DNA of 64,000 nt from Pedobacter sp. KBS0701 (GCF_005938645.2 NZ_CP042171.1:4774001-4838000); one strand, 5' to 3'; positions 18,104 to 27,904 are shown, counted from the stretch's first letter. Made by a program: numbers and translations. The notes: generated by a model from the letters alone, not told the origin.

Positions 18104-18547
18104 GTGAATACGTTAAGTTACAAAACTGTCTCGGCCAATGCGAAAACTGTTAACAAACAGTGGATTGTTGTTGATGCGCAAGGCGAGATTTTGGGGCGCT
18201 TGTCATCGAAGATCGCTATGATCATCCGTGGTAAAAACAAGCCTGAGTACACCCCACACGTAGATTGCGGCGATAACGTAATTGTTATCAATGCAGACAA
18301 GGTTAAATTGACAGGAAACAAATTCAGCGAAAAGCAATATGTTTCTTATACTGGTTATCCAGGTGGTCAACGTTTTATTTCTCCTAAGGAGTTAATGGCG
18401 AAACACCCTCAACGTGTAATTGAGAAAGCGGTACGTGGTATGTTACCGAAAACTAAATTGGGTAAAAAATTATACACCAATCTTTTTGTGTATGCTGGTG
18501 AAACTCATCCTCATGCAGCTCAATCTCCAAAAACCATTAAACTTTAA
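18104..18547 (+). CDS. rplM: 50S ribosomal protein L13
   Basis: A 147-residue L13. WIVVDAQGEILGRLSSKIA near 23-41, the PHVDCGDNVIVINADKV segment near 51-67, and the end FVYAGETHPHAAQSPK are typical. The start is GTG at 18104; no ATG fits the family N-terminus (MNTLSYKTVSAN). First gene of a four-gene ribosomal operon; rpsI starts three bases after its stop. Confidence 0.96.
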   Translation: MNTLSYKTVSANAKTVNKQWIVVDAQGEILGRLSSKIAMIIRGKNKPEYTPHVDCGDNVIVINADKVKLTGNKFSEKQYVSYTGYPGGQRFISPKELMAKHPQRVIEKAVRGMLPKTKLGKKLYTNLFVYAGETHPHAAQSPKTIKL

Positions 18548-18550
18548 GAA

Positions 18551-18937
18551 ATGTCAGTTACTAACACTTCAGGAAGAAGAAAAACAGCTGTTGCACGTAT
18601 CTACTTAAAAGATGGTGCTGGCGCAATTACCGTTAACGGTAAAGATCACAAAGTATATTTCCCAACTTTACCTTTGCAATATATCGTAAACCAAAGTTTA
18701 GAAGTTTCTGAGCTTACTGGTCGTTATGATATCACTGTAAATGTACAAGGTGGTGGAGTAAAAGGACAAGCAGAAGCTGTTCGTTTAGCTATTGCTAAAG
18801 CGATTGTTGAACTAGATGCGGAGAAAAAACCTGCATTACGTGCTAAAGGCCTGATGACGCGTGATATGCGTATGGTTGAGCGTAAAAAACCAGGACGTGC
18901 TAAAGCCCGTAAGAAATTCCAATTCAGTAAACGTTAA
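18551..18937 (+). CDS. rpsI: 30S ribosomal protein S9
   Basis: A 128-residue S9. It has the SGRRKTAVARIYLKDGAG start, the GGGVKGQAEAVRLAIAKA core near 72-90, and the basic C-terminal tail RAKARKKFQFSKR that reaches the P-site. It is translationally close to rplM, the usual L13-S9 pair. Confidence 0.96.
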   Translation: MSVTNTSGRRKTAVARIYLKDGAGAITVNGKDHKVYFPTLPLQYIVNQSLEVSELTGRYDITVNVQGGGVKGQAEAVRLAIAKAIVELDAEKKPALRAKGLMTRDMRMVERKKPGRAKARKKFQFSKR

Positions 18938-18941
18938 TCAC

Positions 18942-18947
18942 AGGAGG
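18942..18947 (+). promoter_or_regulatory. Strong Shine-Dalgarno site before rpsB
   Basis: AGGAGG lies 8 bases before the ATG at 18956. Most genes in the window have no recognisable Shine-Dalgarno, as usual in Bacteroidota, so this one is unusual. Confidence 0.6.
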
Positions 18948-18955
18948 CAAGAACA

Positions 18956-19789
18956 ATGGCAAGAACAACTTATCAAGACTTATTGGATGCAGGTGTACAC
19001 TTTGGTCACCTTACCCGTAAATGGAATCCAAAAATGGCTCCTTACATTTTCATGGAGCGTAATGGAATTCACATTATAGATTTAAATAAAACTTTAACTA
19101 AAACTGAAGAAGCTGCGGCTGCGATTAAACAAATCGTAAAATCAGGTCGTAAAGTATTATTTGTTTCAACAAAAAAACAAGCAAAAGGAATCGTAGCTGA
19201 ACAAGCGAAAAAAGTAAACATGCCTTTCGTAACCGAGCGTTGGTTAGGTGGTATGTTAACTAACTTTGCTACTGTTCGCAAGTCAATCAAAAAGATGTCT
19301 AACATCGATAAAATGACTAAAGACGGTACTTATTCAATCTTATCTAAAAAAGAGCGTTTAATGATTCAACGTGAGCGTATTAAATTAGAATCACTTTTAG
19401 GTGGTATTGCTGATTTAAACCGTTTACCTGCAGCATTATTCTTAATTGATGTTAAGAAAGAACACATTGCAGTTACTGAAGCGTTAAAATTAAACATCCC
19501 TACTTTTGCGATGGTTGATACTAACTCTGATCCTTCTAACATCGACTTCCCTATCCCAGCGAATGATGATGCTACAAAATCAATCTCTTTAATTACTGAT
19601 GTAATTATCAAAGCTATTGAAGAAGGTTTAGACGAGCGTAAACGCGAAAAAGATGATGAGGCTGAAAAAGAAGCGGTAGCTGCTAAAGCTGCGGCTGATG
19701 CTCCGGAAGCAAAAGAGCCAAGACGTAAAAAAGCTGCTGAAGCAGAAGTTGAAGCGTCAGCATCAGAAGAAACTAAAACAGAAGAATAG
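18956..19789 (+). CDS. rpsB: 30S ribosomal protein S2
   Basis: A 277-residue S2. It has LLDAGVHFGHLTRKWNPKM at 8-26, RWLGGMLTNFATVRKSIKK near 94-112, and PTFAMVDTNSDPSNIDFPIP near 182-201. The last 45 residues are an Ala/Glu/Lys-rich extension (EAEVEASASEETKTEE) beyond the bacterial core. Third gene of the operon, followed by tsf as is usual. Confidence 0.96.
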   Translation: MARTTYQDLLDAGVHFGHLTRKWNPKMAPYIFMERNGIHIIDLNKTLTKTEEAAAAIKQIVKSGRKVLFVSTKKQAKGIVAEQAKKVNMPFVTERWLGGMLTNFATVRKSIKKMSNIDKMTKDGTYSILSKKERLMIQRERIKLESLLGGIADLNRLPAALFLIDVKKEHIAVTEALKLNIPTFAMVDTNSDPSNIDFPIPANDDATKSISLITDVIIKAIEEGLDERKREKDDEAEKEAVAAKAAADAPEAKEPRRKKAAEAEVEASASEETKTEE

Positions 19790-19800
19790 TAATATTTTTT

Positions 19801-19880
19801 AATTGCAGGTTACTGGTTTCAGGTTTTAAGTTGGCTTAACATGAGTTTAACTTGGCGCTTGTAACTTGTAACCTGTAATT
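19801..19880. repeat. Repetitive palindromic spacer between rpsB and tsf
   Basis: AATTGCAGGTTAC (19801-19813) is inverted at 19868-19880 (12 of 13). The centre repeats words such as GGTTTCAGGTTTTAAG and CTTGTAACTTGTAACC. The transcript could fold into a long hairpin inside the ribosomal operon. Similar word-repeating spacers occur at 29274-29335 and about 60660-60700. Confidence 0.5.
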
Positions 19881-19917
19881 GTTATAACAAGATTGTAAAT
19901 TTAAAAAAGGAAATAAA

Positions 19918-20763
19918 ATGTCTACAGTACAAATTACTGCCGCTGATGTAAATAAACTACGCCAACAAACTGGTGCTGGTATGATGGATTGCAAAAAAGC
20001 ATTATTAGAAGCTAATGGCGATTTCGAAGCTGCTGTTGATTTATTGCGCAAAAAAGGTCAAAAAGTATCTGCCGCTCGTTCTGGTAATGCTACTTCAGAA
20101 GGCTTAGTATCAATTGCTGTTTCAGCGGATGGTACAAATGGTAAATTAGTTGCTTTGGCTTGTGAAACTGAACCAGTTTCTAAAGTTGAAGATTTCCGTA
20201 ACCTGGCTCAGGCTGTTTTAGCTGCAGCAGTTGCCAACAATCCTGCTACCACTGAAGAGTTATCAGCGATCACTTTGGAAGATGGACGTACAGTTGCCGA
20301 AACCATAACTGAACTAACCGGAAAAATCGGAGAGAAAATCGTTATTCAGGAATACGCAAATATATCTGGTGAAAAAATCGTTTCTTACATCCACTCTAAT
20401 GGTAAAATGGGTGTTTTAGTGGTATTTGAAGGCGCTAATGGCGTAGATATTACTGAAGCTGGTAAAGATGTTGCTATGCAGATTGCTGCAATGAACCCAG
20501 TTGCTGTTGATAAAGACGGAGTTGATCCGGCTACTATTCAACGTGAAATTGAAATTGCGAAAGACGTTATTCGTCAAGAAGGCAAACCAGAAGAAATGGT
20601 TGAGAAAATTGCTGCTGGTAAATTGAACAAATTCTACAAAGACAGTACTTTATTAAATCAGGAGTTTGTAAAAGATAGTTCTGTAGATGTTCGTAAATTC
20701 TTAGATAATACTGCTAAAGGATTAACTGTATCTGCTTTCAAACGCGTACAATTAGGTGCATAA
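19918..20763 (+). CDS. tsf: Translation elongation factor Ts
   Basis: A 281-residue EF-Ts, the nucleotide exchange factor for EF-Tu. N-terminal UBA-like domain with VNKLRQQTGAGMMDCKKALL near 10-29, then DLLRKKGQKVSAARSGNATS. The core motif IGEKIVIQEYANISGEKI lies near 130-147 and the dimerisation domain follows. Upstream AAAGGAAAT may aid initiation. It ends the ribosomal operon and is followed by a strong terminator. Confidence 0.95.
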   Translation: MSTVQITAADVNKLRQQTGAGMMDCKKALLEANGDFEAAVDLLRKKGQKVSAARSGNATSEGLVSIAVSADGTNGKLVALACETEPVSKVEDFRNLAQAVLAAAVANNPATTEELSAITLEDGRTVAETITELTGKIGEKIVIQEYANISGEKIVSYIHSNGKMGVLVVFEGANGVDITEAGKDVAMQIAAMNPVAVDKDGVDPATIQREIEIAKDVIRQEGKPEEMVEKIAAGKLNKFYKDSTLLNQEFVKDSSVDVRKFLDNTAKGLTVSAFKRVQLGA

Positions 20764-20780
20764 GCAAAAGAAAACATATT

Positions 20781-20814
20781 AAAAAGGCTCCAAGAAATTG
20801 GAGCCTTTTTTTTT
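20781..20814 (+). terminator. Rho-independent terminator after tsf
   Basis: AAAAAGGCTCCAA pairs with TTGGAGCCTTTTT across a short loop, and a T run follows. The rest of 20764-21064 contains a repeat-like stretch near 20880-20920 (CTCGACTGAAACACAG..GAGAGATCT) and no gene. Confidence 0.85.
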
Positions 20815-21064
20815 GCCCAATAATTCTAAAGCATGGCCCTCATCTCTGCTACTACCATTCTGCCCTTCAATAAAAGATGTTTTCATCTCGACTGAAACAC
20901 AGTAAAAAGGAGAGATCTATGAAGACAAATTTAACCTGGCTGAGCCTGCAACTTCTTCTATTGGGCTGATTTCATTTATTTGGTTATTTCATCTTATTAT
21001 CCAAATATATAGTCACAATATTTAACTTTAGCCGTATAAGATTAAATTCACTCAAAAGTTTGAT

Positions 21065-22156
21065 ATGCCTAAAGTAATTTCCAACACCTCCTATTTTAAG
21101 GGCAACGATTTAAAAAAGAATCAAGACATCATCATCGATGGTGATATCATTTCAGCTGTTAAAGGAAGTAGCAATACTGAAAATGGGCGCTTACTTGTTG
21201 TACCAGGCTTTATAGATTTACAGATTTATGGAGCAGGCGACAGATTATTTTCTGCCGATCCAACTGTAGAATCATTAATCATAATGGAAGATGACCTGCT
21301 TAAAAAAGGAACAACAGGCTTTTTAGCTTGTATGGCAACAAATTCTCCGGAAGTTTTTAATGAGTGTATCAAAGCAGCCAAAGCACATCGATCATCTGCA
21401 AAAAATTGCCTTGGGCTACACTTAGAAGGTCCATTTTTGAATCCAAAACGTTTGGGTGCCCATGTGCCTGAATTTGTAAGGAAAGCTTCACTCGATGAAA
21501 TTAAGAGTCTAATTGATTTTGGTGATGGTGTTATTAAAATGATGACGATAGCCCCAGAAATTCAAGATGATGAAGTTATCCAATATCTATTGGATAACGG
21601 CGTGATTGTTTCGCTTGGGCATAGCAACGCAACTTTCGAAGAAGCTACAGCAGCTTATAACAAAGGGATTCAGACTACCACACATCTTTTTAATGCCATG
21701 AGTCCGATACACCACCGCGAACCTGGCATACCAACTGCTCTTTTCAGTCATGATAAGGCTATGACCAGTATTATCGTTGACGGGCAACATGTAGATTTTG
21801 AAGTGGTTAAATTTGCGCAGAAAATATTGAAAGAGCGTTTATTCCTGATCACTGATGCCGTTACAGCCTGTTCAACCGGTCCTTATCAGCATAGTGAAAA
21901 AGGAAACAAATTTGCGATGCCCGATGGTACACTTTCAGGCTCATCGCTAACGATGTTAGAAGCCGTTAAAAACTGTGTATTACACTGTGGCATCAGTTTA
22001 AATGATGCAGTTAAAATGGGAACAAGTTATCCTGCAAAATTAATCGGAATCGAAAGCTTAACGGCAAATATCGCAGCTGGCGAGCAGGCAAATTTAGTAG
22101 TGCTTGATGATGCACTAAACTTAAAAGAGGTTATTTTTAAAGGTAAAACGGTATAA
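21065..22156 (+). CDS. nagA: N-acetylglucosamine-6-phosphate deacetylase
   Basis: A 363-residue amidohydrolase-fold enzyme that removes acetate from GlcNAc-6-phosphate, an early step in amino-sugar and cell-wall recycling. Metal and active-site segments: VPGFIDLQIYG (Q-x-Y replaces H-x-H, as in other NagA), LHLEGPFLNPKRLGAH near 118-133, SLGHSNATFEEA near 184-195, TTHLFNAMSPIHHREPG near 205-221, and LITDAVTA near 259-266. The next gene begins 10 bases after the stop, so the two are probably co-transcribed. Confidence 0.92.
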   Translation: MPKVISNTSYFKGNDLKKNQDIIIDGDIISAVKGSSNTENGRLLVVPGFIDLQIYGAGDRLFSADPTVESLIIMEDDLLKKGTTGFLACMATNSPEVFNECIKAAKAHRSSAKNCLGLHLEGPFLNPKRLGAHVPEFVRKASLDEIKSLIDFGDGVIKMMTIAPEIQDDEVIQYLLDNGVIVSLGHSNATFEEATAAYNKGIQTTTHLFNAMSPIHHREPGIPTALFSHDKAMTSIIVDGQHVDFEVVKFAQKILKERLFLITDAVTACSTGPYQHSEKGNKFAMPDGTLSGSSLTMLEAVKNCVLHCGISLNDAVKMGTSYPAKLIGIESLTANIAAGEQANLVVLDDALNLKEVIFKGKTV

Positions 22157-22166
22157 TCAAACCAAC

Positions 22167-23129
22167 ATGTTCAAAAGAATTCTTCCAGCGATTATCTTTC
22201 TATCCATTTATGCAAGTAATTTGTGGGCGCAGGGAACCGGTTCTGCGTTTACCATCATTCCGCTTGGTGTAAAAGGTGGGGATGATGAGAGCAATTTATC
22301 ATCGTATATGATAACGCCAAAAGGAAGTGACCAATATGTTTGCCTTGATGCGGGAACCATAAACGCAGGCATCCAAAAAGCAATTGATTTTAAATCTTTA
22401 AAAGGCAATAGCGAAGAAATCCAGCGCAAGCAGATTAAAGGTTATCTCATCTCCCATGGTCACCTGGACCATTTAGCTGGCCTGATTATCAATTCGCCGG
22501 CAGATACGGCCAAAAACATTTATGGCTTACCCTCTGTCCTCAATATTTTAAGGGATAAATATTTTACATGGGATGCATGGGCCAATTTTGCTAACGAAGG
22601 CGAAAAACCACAGCTAAAAAAGTATACCTATTTCCCACTGATTGAAGGCAATACTTATCCGTTAGCGGGCACAGAAATGAAAGTAAAAGCTTTTGAACTG
22701 AGCCATGGTAATCCTTATAAAAGTACTGCTTTTCTAATCAGCCATGATGATAGTTATGTACTTTATCTGGGAGATACCGGCGCCGATGAAATTGAAAAAT
22801 CAGATAAACTGGCCAGCTTATGGCAAAATATAGTACCGCTGATTAATGCGGGCCAGCTAAAAGCTATCTTTATAGAGGTTTCTTTCCCTAACGAACAGCC
22901 CGATAAACAATTGTTCGGGCACCTCACACCAAAACTTTTCTTTAGCGAGCTGTCGAAACTTGAAGCTTTAATTAATGAGAAAGCATTTAGGAAAGTTTCT
23001 TTTATTGTAACCCATACCAAACCCCCATTTCAGTCTGCAGAAAAAGTAAAACAACAATTGATTTCGGGAAATATAAAAGGTTTAAAATTAATCTTCCCGG
23101 AACAAGGTAGGCGCTTAACAATTAATTAA
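22167..23129 (+). CDS. Secreted class II cAMP phosphodiesterase-like MBL-fold protein
   Basis: A 320-residue protein with a signal peptide (IIFLSIYASNLWAQG, cleavage after A21-Q22 region). The MBL motif SHGHLDHLAG lies near 92-101 and the later ligands include LGDTGADE near 196 and a His in GHLTPKLFF near 250. The arrangement and the ESNLSSYMI start match the class II cyclic nucleotide phosphodiesterase group (CpdP/PDE1-like). Probably periplasmic, cleaving a cyclic nucleotide or other phosphodiester. Encoded right after nagA. Confidence 0.8.
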   Translation: MFKRILPAIIFLSIYASNLWAQGTGSAFTIIPLGVKGGDDESNLSSYMITPKGSDQYVCLDAGTINAGIQKAIDFKSLKGNSEEIQRKQIKGYLISHGHLDHLAGLIINSPADTAKNIYGLPSVLNILRDKYFTWDAWANFANEGEKPQLKKYTYFPLIEGNTYPLAGTEMKVKAFELSHGNPYKSTAFLISHDDSYVLYLGDTGADEIEKSDKLASLWQNIVPLINAGQLKAIFIEVSFPNEQPDKQLFGHLTPKLFFSELSKLEALINEKAFRKVSFIVTHTKPPFQSAEKVKQQLISGNIKGLKLIFPEQGRRLTIN

Positions 23130-23186
23130 TATAAACAGAACATAAGCAGCAGTAAGTCAGTGTATTTTTGTCAAAAAAAAAGACTG

Positions 23187-26100
23187 ATGAAAAGACTTAT
23201 ATTATTAATAACTTTTGTGTTTGCCTTAACCATCTACGGTTTTGCACAAGGGGTAACTACGGCATCATTTATTGGTACGGTTAAAGATCAAAAAGGGGTA
23301 ATACCCGGTGCAACAGTTACCGCCATACATATTCCTTCGGGCACAAAATACTCAACGCTAACCAGGGCGGACGGAAGGTATAACCTGCCCAATGTACGTG
23401 TTGGCGGGCCATATACGATTAAAATTAGTTACGTCGGCTACAACGAACTGGTTAAAGAAAACCTGAACACAACCATTGGGGAAGATTTAAGAGTTGACGC
23501 ATCGCTTACCGAAACCTCGCAAAACCTGGCCGATGTTGTAGTAAAAGGAACTCAGGACAAGGTCATTAACTCCTCACGTACCGGCGCAAGGGAAACCATT
23601 ACAAGACAGCAGATTGATAATTTACCAACCATCAGCCGTTCATTATCTGATTTCACCAAATTAACCCCGTCTGCAAACTCTACAACAGTTGGGGGCTTAA
23701 GTTTCGGTGGCAGAAGTGGTTCTTACAATAACTTAACGGTTGATGGAGCCTTATTCAACAACTCGTTCGGATTGTCGGGCAGTTTGGGTGGACAGGCGAA
23801 TTCGCAACCGATTTCGTTAGATGCGATTGAGCAGATCCAGGTAGATATTGCGCCTTATGATGTCCGCCAGGGATCTTTTACTGGCGCGGGTATTAATACC
23901 ATTGTAAAATCAGGAACAAATAATTTTAAGGGTTCGGCGTATTACTATACCAGGGGAACTGATTTAACCGGATACTCTGCCGGGGTAACCAAAATACCTG
24001 TTGTTGATTTTAGCTACAATCAACGTGGTTTAAATATCGGTGGACCGATTATTAAAGACAAATTATTCTTCTTTGTTTCCGGTGAACAGGAAAGGATCAG
24101 TACACCTGCAACTTCGTTCGTCGCATCAAGATCAGGTTTATCGGGTGCAAATGTTTCAACAGCAGATGCCGCTACATTAGATCGTTTATCGAACTATTTA
24201 ATGAGTAAATACAACTATGCAACCGGTCCTTACGAAAATTATCCTTACAAAACACAGAGTGATAAAATCACGGCAAAAATAGATTGGAACATCAATGCAA
24301 ACAATACCTTAAGTGCAAAATATTTCTACCTGAAATCGAACAGACAGGTTGTTGCCAGTGGCTCGGGTATTCCCGCAGGCTTAAACGGTAGCCGCTCACC
24401 TTCTTCAACTTCTATGCCTTATTTTGGTTCTAGTTATACGATCAACAATAACTTTAATATTGGCATTGTGGAGTTAAACACCAGGATTGGCAATAATATG
24501 TCAAACAAATTAACATTGGGTTATTCAGCCTTGAGAGATTTCCGCGCTTCAAACGGTGCTGAACTGCCAATGGTTGATATCGGTAATGGAAACGGTGGTA
24601 TTTTAACCAGTTTTGGTTATGAAGTTTTTACCGCAAACAACCTGTTAAACTCCGACATTTATCAGTTCTCTGATGATTTCTCGATCTATGCCGGTAAACA
24701 CGAAATCACCATCGGTACCAGCAACCAGTTAAACAAATTCTTGAATGGTTTTGCCCCAAATTATAACGGCTTGTATTATTTTAGAACAGCTGATGATTTT
24801 ATCAATAACCAGCCCGCGGTAAGTTATTCATACCGCAACTCGGCATTGGCCGATGGATCATTTCCATTCGCAAAAATGTCTTCTTACAACTTAAGCCTAT
24901 ATGCACAGGATAAATATCAGGTGAGTGATAATTTTAAATTAACCTATGGTATCCGTGCCGATTATACTTATTTCCCTACCAAACTGGATCCAAACCCAAA
25001 TTTGGCTGCTTTAACCTTCCAGAATGGATTGCAGGTAGACATTTCTAAATTCCCGAACAAGAAATTATTGTTCTCGCCACGTGTAGGCTTTAATTATGAT
25101 GTTTTTGGCGATAAAACTACACAGCTACGTGGTGGAACCGGAATTTTTACTGGTCAGGTGCCTTATGTTTGGATCTCTAACCAGGCCTCTAATACCGGAA
25201 CATTATTTAGCTCAAGTACCGTTTCTACCACTGGCGATCCACGTTTGATTTTTAATCCGAATGTGAATGCCAACCGTCCTGTACCTGGTACCGCATCAGC
25301 CAATACTTCTTATGAGGTAGATGCAGCTTCGAAAGATTTTAAATACCCACAGATCTGGAGAACAAACGTAGCAGTTGACCAAAAATTACCAATGGGCATT
25401 ATTGCCACTTTAGAAGCATCCTATACTAAAGATATCAATGCCGTAAACTTTTCTAACGCGGCATTACCAAACAATTCAACCGGCTTAAATACTCTTCCTG
25501 GTATTGAAGGTCAGCAGCGTTATACCGTAAAATCTACACATACAGGTACTACAGCAGCAAATCCATCGATTTCACCATTTATTTATATGCAGAATACCAA
25601 AAAAGGCTATTCTTACTTCATTACAGGTCAGTTGCAAAAATCTTTTTTAAGTGGATTTAATGCAAGTGTAGCTTATACTTACAGTCAATCGAAATCTGTA
25701 AACGACGGTGGTTCTACTGCAAGTTCAATCTGGTCGCAAAGGGCAATTGCCGGCGATGCAAATTCGGATGTTTTAGCCAATACCAATTTTATTCAGCCGA
25801 ACAGGGTTATTGCTTCCTTAAGCTATAAAAAAGAGTATTTTAAACATGCGGCTACCACTATAGGTTTAATCTTCGAATCGGCCAATAACGGCGCATTCAG
25901 TTATGTTTCATCTGGCGATATCAATAACGATGGTGGCGCGAACGATTTAGTTTACATTCCACAAAACAAAGGCGATATTACTTTGGTTCCTGATTTTGCT
26001 GGCGATACGCGTACCCAGGATCAGATCTGGAACCAGTTGAACGCCTATATTACTCAAGATAGCTATCTTAGTAAACACAGGGGTGAATTTGCAAAGAGAA

Positions 26101-26456
26101 ATGGTGCCATCATGTCGTACTTCAAAAGGGCAGATTTACACATTGCACAAGATTTTTTTGTTGGTCAGAAAGGCAAGAGAAACACGCTTCAGTTTACATT
26201 GGATATCATTAACCTTGGGAACCTGTTAAATAGTGATTGGGGCTTATATCAAACACCAAATATCCCATTATCAACTTACAATACCGCTGTATTATTGGCT
26301 TATAAAGGTTTAGATGCTACATCAGGGAAGCCTACATATTCATTCCCTTATCAGGATAAGGCCAATTTAACGCCATATACCACAACATACAAAAATATTA
26401 CTGATCAGATTTCGCGTTGGCAGGCACAATTTGGTGTGCGTTACATTTTTAATTAA
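23187..26456 (+). CDS. Oar-like TonB-dependent outer-membrane receptor
   Basis: A 1089-residue receptor. Signal peptide (MKRLILLITFVFALTIYGFA), carboxypeptidase-regulatory-like beta-sandwich (SFIGTVKDQKGVIPGATVTA), plug with TVDGALFNNSFGLSG and IEQIQVDIAPYDVRQGSFTG, then a long 22-strand-type barrel ending GVRYIFN. A GTG at 23160 would add nine residues before the signal peptide, so ATG 23187 is preferred. TATTTTTG at 23163-23170 could be its -7 box. The substrate is unknown. Oar-like receptors import or export large ligands using TonB energy. Followed by a terminator. Confidence 0.87.
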   Translation: MKRLILLITFVFALTIYGFAQGVTTASFIGTVKDQKGVIPGATVTAIHIPSGTKYSTLTRADGRYNLPNVRVGGPYTIKISYVGYNELVKENLNTTIGEDLRVDASLTETSQNLADVVVKGTQDKVINSSRTGARETITRQQIDNLPTISRSLSDFTKLTPSANSTTVGGLSFGGRSGSYNNLTVDGALFNNSFGLSGSLGGQANSQPISLDAIEQIQVDIAPYDVRQGSFTGAGINTIVKSGTNNFKGSAYYYTRGTDLTGYSAGVTKIPVVDFSYNQRGLNIGGPIIKDKLFFFVSGEQERISTPATSFVASRSGLSGANVSTADAATLDRLSNYLMSKYNYATGPYENYPYKTQSDKITAKIDWNINANNTLSAKYFYLKSNRQVVASGSGIPAGLNGSRSPSSTSMPYFGSSYTINNNFNIGIVELNTRIGNNMSNKLTLGYSALRDFRASNGAELPMVDIGNGNGGILTSFGYEVFTANNLLNSDIYQFSDDFSIYAGKHEITIGTSNQLNKFLNGFAPNYNGLYYFRTADDFINNQPAVSYSYRNSALADGSFPFAKMSSYNLSLYAQDKYQVSDNFKLTYGIRADYTYFPTKLDPNPNLAALTFQNGLQVDISKFPNKKLLFSPRVGFNYDVFGDKTTQLRGGTGIFTGQVPYVWISNQASNTGTLFSSSTVSTTGDPRLIFNPNVNANRPVPGTASANTSYEVDAASKDFKYPQIWRTNVAVDQKLPMGIIATLEASYTKDINAVNFSNAALPNNSTGLNTLPGIEGQQRYTVKSTHTGTTAANPSISPFIYMQNTKKGYSYFITGQLQKSFLSGFNASVAYTYSQSKSVNDGGSTASSIWSQRAIAGDANSDVLANTNFIQPNRVIASLSYKKEYFKHAATTIGLIFESANNGAFSYVSSGDINNDGGANDLVYIPQNKGDITLVPDFAGDTRTQDQIWNQLNAYITQDSYLSKHRGEFAKRNGAIMSYFKRADLHIAQDFFVGQKGKRNTLQFTLDIINLGNLLNSDWGLYQTPNIPLSTYNTAVLLAYKGLDATSGKPTYSFPYQDKANLTPYTTTYKNITDQISRWQAQFGVRYIFN

Positions 26457-26476
26457 TTCGCGATCCGTATCTTTTC

Positions 26477-26512
26477 ACAATAAAAGCTCTGTAACAGGAG
26501 CTTTTATTGTTT
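26477..26512 (+). terminator. Terminator after the TonB-dependent receptor
   Basis: ACAATAAAAGCTC (26477-26489) pairs perfectly with GAGCTTTTATTGT (26498-26510), a 13-bp stem with an 8-base loop. Confidence 0.8.
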
Positions 26513-26596
26513 GCCAGGTAAAATCCAATAAACAATTTACATCAATTATTAAAAACGATAGCCCGTAAGTAAAAAATTGTTAATATTTTTGGGGCC

Positions 26597-27301
26597 ATGA
26601 AATATAAACGCATCCTACTTAAGCTTAGTGGAGAATCGCTAATGGGCGAAAAACAATACGGTATTGATAATGAACGCGTTAAGCAATACGCTGAAGATAT
26701 CAAAGCCGTACACGATAAAGGTTTAGAAATCGCAATCGTAATTGGAGGAGGGAATATTTTTAGGGGCTTAAGCGCCGAAAAAAGTGGGATGGACAGAGCA
26801 CAGGCCGATTATATGGGCATGTTGGCTACAGTAATCAACTCTATGGCCTTACAAGATGCTTTAGAAAAAGTTGGGATTAAAACACGTTTACTTACCGCAA
26901 TTAAAATGGAGCAGATCTGCGAACCATTTATCCGCAGAAGGGCTGTTCGACATTTAGAAAAAGGCCGTGTGGTTATTTTTGGTGCAGGTACCGGAAACCC
27001 ATACTTCACAACTGATTCTGCTGCTGCTTTACGAGCTATCGAAATCAAAGCTGATGTTGTTTTAAAAGGAACGCGTGTTGATGGAATTTATACCGCAGAT
27101 CCTGAAAAAGACCCGTTAGCCACTAAATACGAAGAAATTTCTTTCAGAGAAGTGTACGATAAAGGCCTTAATGTAATGGATATGACAGCCTTTACTCTTT
27201 GTGAAGAAAACCAAGTGCCGATTATTGTGTTTGATATGAACAAACATGGCAATTTCATGAAAATCGCTAGTGGCGAACCTATTGGAACCCTGGTTAAATA
27301 A
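26597..27301 (+). CDS. pyrH: UMP kinase
   Basis: A 234-residue amino-acid-kinase-fold enzyme phosphorylating UMP to UDP. It has KRILLKLSGESLMGEK at 4-19, IVIGGGNIFRG near 46-56, FGAGTGNPYFTTDSAAALRA near 130-149 and GTRVDGIYTADP near 158-169. A TATTTTTG box lies just upstream (26584-26591). frr follows 39 bases after the stop, the usual pyrH-frr order. Confidence 0.95.
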   Translation: MKYKRILLKLSGESLMGEKQYGIDNERVKQYAEDIKAVHDKGLEIAIVIGGGNIFRGLSAEKSGMDRAQADYMGMLATVINSMALQDALEKVGIKTRLLTAIKMEQICEPFIRRRAVRHLEKGRVVIFGAGTGNPYFTTDSAAALRAIEIKADVVLKGTRVDGIYTADPEKDPLATKYEEISFREVYDKGLNVMDMTAFTLCEENQVPIIVFDMNKHGNFMKIASGEPIGTLVK

Positions 27302-27340
27302 GGAATAAAAATTATTATTTTCGTAGAAATACACACAATT

Positions 27341-27904
27341 ATGAACGACCTCATACAATTACAATTAATGGATGCCCAATCTGCAATGGATAGAGCAATC
27401 GATCATTGTGAATCTGAATTAACTAAAATCAGAGCTGGTAAAGCATCAGCTGGAATGTTGGATGGTATTTTCGTAGATTATTATGGCGCAGCTACAGCAC
27501 TATCACAAGTAGCCAGCATTAATACGCCTGATGCCAGAACAATCGTAATCCAACCCTGGGAAAAATCACTTTTAACTGCAATTGAAAAAGCTATTCAGGT
27601 AGCTAACATTGGTATCAATCCACAAAATGATGGCATTGTTATCCGCCTGGTTGTACCGCCTTTAACAGAAGAGCGTAGAAAAGACTTAGTGAAAAAAGTG
27701 AAGGAGGAAGCCGAAAGAGGCCGAATTACCGTTCGTAACATCCGTAAGGATGCCAATACCAAAATTCAAAAACTGAAAGGTGAAGGTGTTTCTGATGACG
27801 AGATTAAAACAGGTGAAGGCGAAGTACAAAAATTAACCGATGCCTATATCATCAAGGTTGACAAACATGCCGAAGCCAAAGAAAAAGATGTAATGACAGT
27901 TTAA
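27341..27904 (+). CDS. frr: Ribosome recycling factor
   Basis: A 187-residue RRF, which with EF-G splits post-termination ribosomes. It has ELTKIRAGKASAGMLDGIFV near 26-45, YYGAATALSQVASINTPDAR near 47-66, and the helical end LVKKVKEEAERGRITVRNIR. Second gene of the pyrH-frr unit, ended by a terminator shared with the convergent regulator gene. Confidence 0.95.
   Translation: MNDLIQLQLMDAQSAMDRAIDHCESELTKIRAGKASAGMLDGIFVDYYGAATALSQVASINTPDARTIVIQPWEKSLLTAIEKAIQVANIGINPQNDGIVIRLVVPPLTEERRKDLVKKVKEEAERGRITVRNIRKDANTKIQKLKGEGVSDDEIKTGEGEVQKLTDAYIIKVDKHAEAKEKDVMTV

Noticed and set aside
20920..20970. 16-codon frame after tsf (MKTNLTWLSLQLL..)
   Set aside because: Very short, lies in a repeat-like stretch, and has no support.
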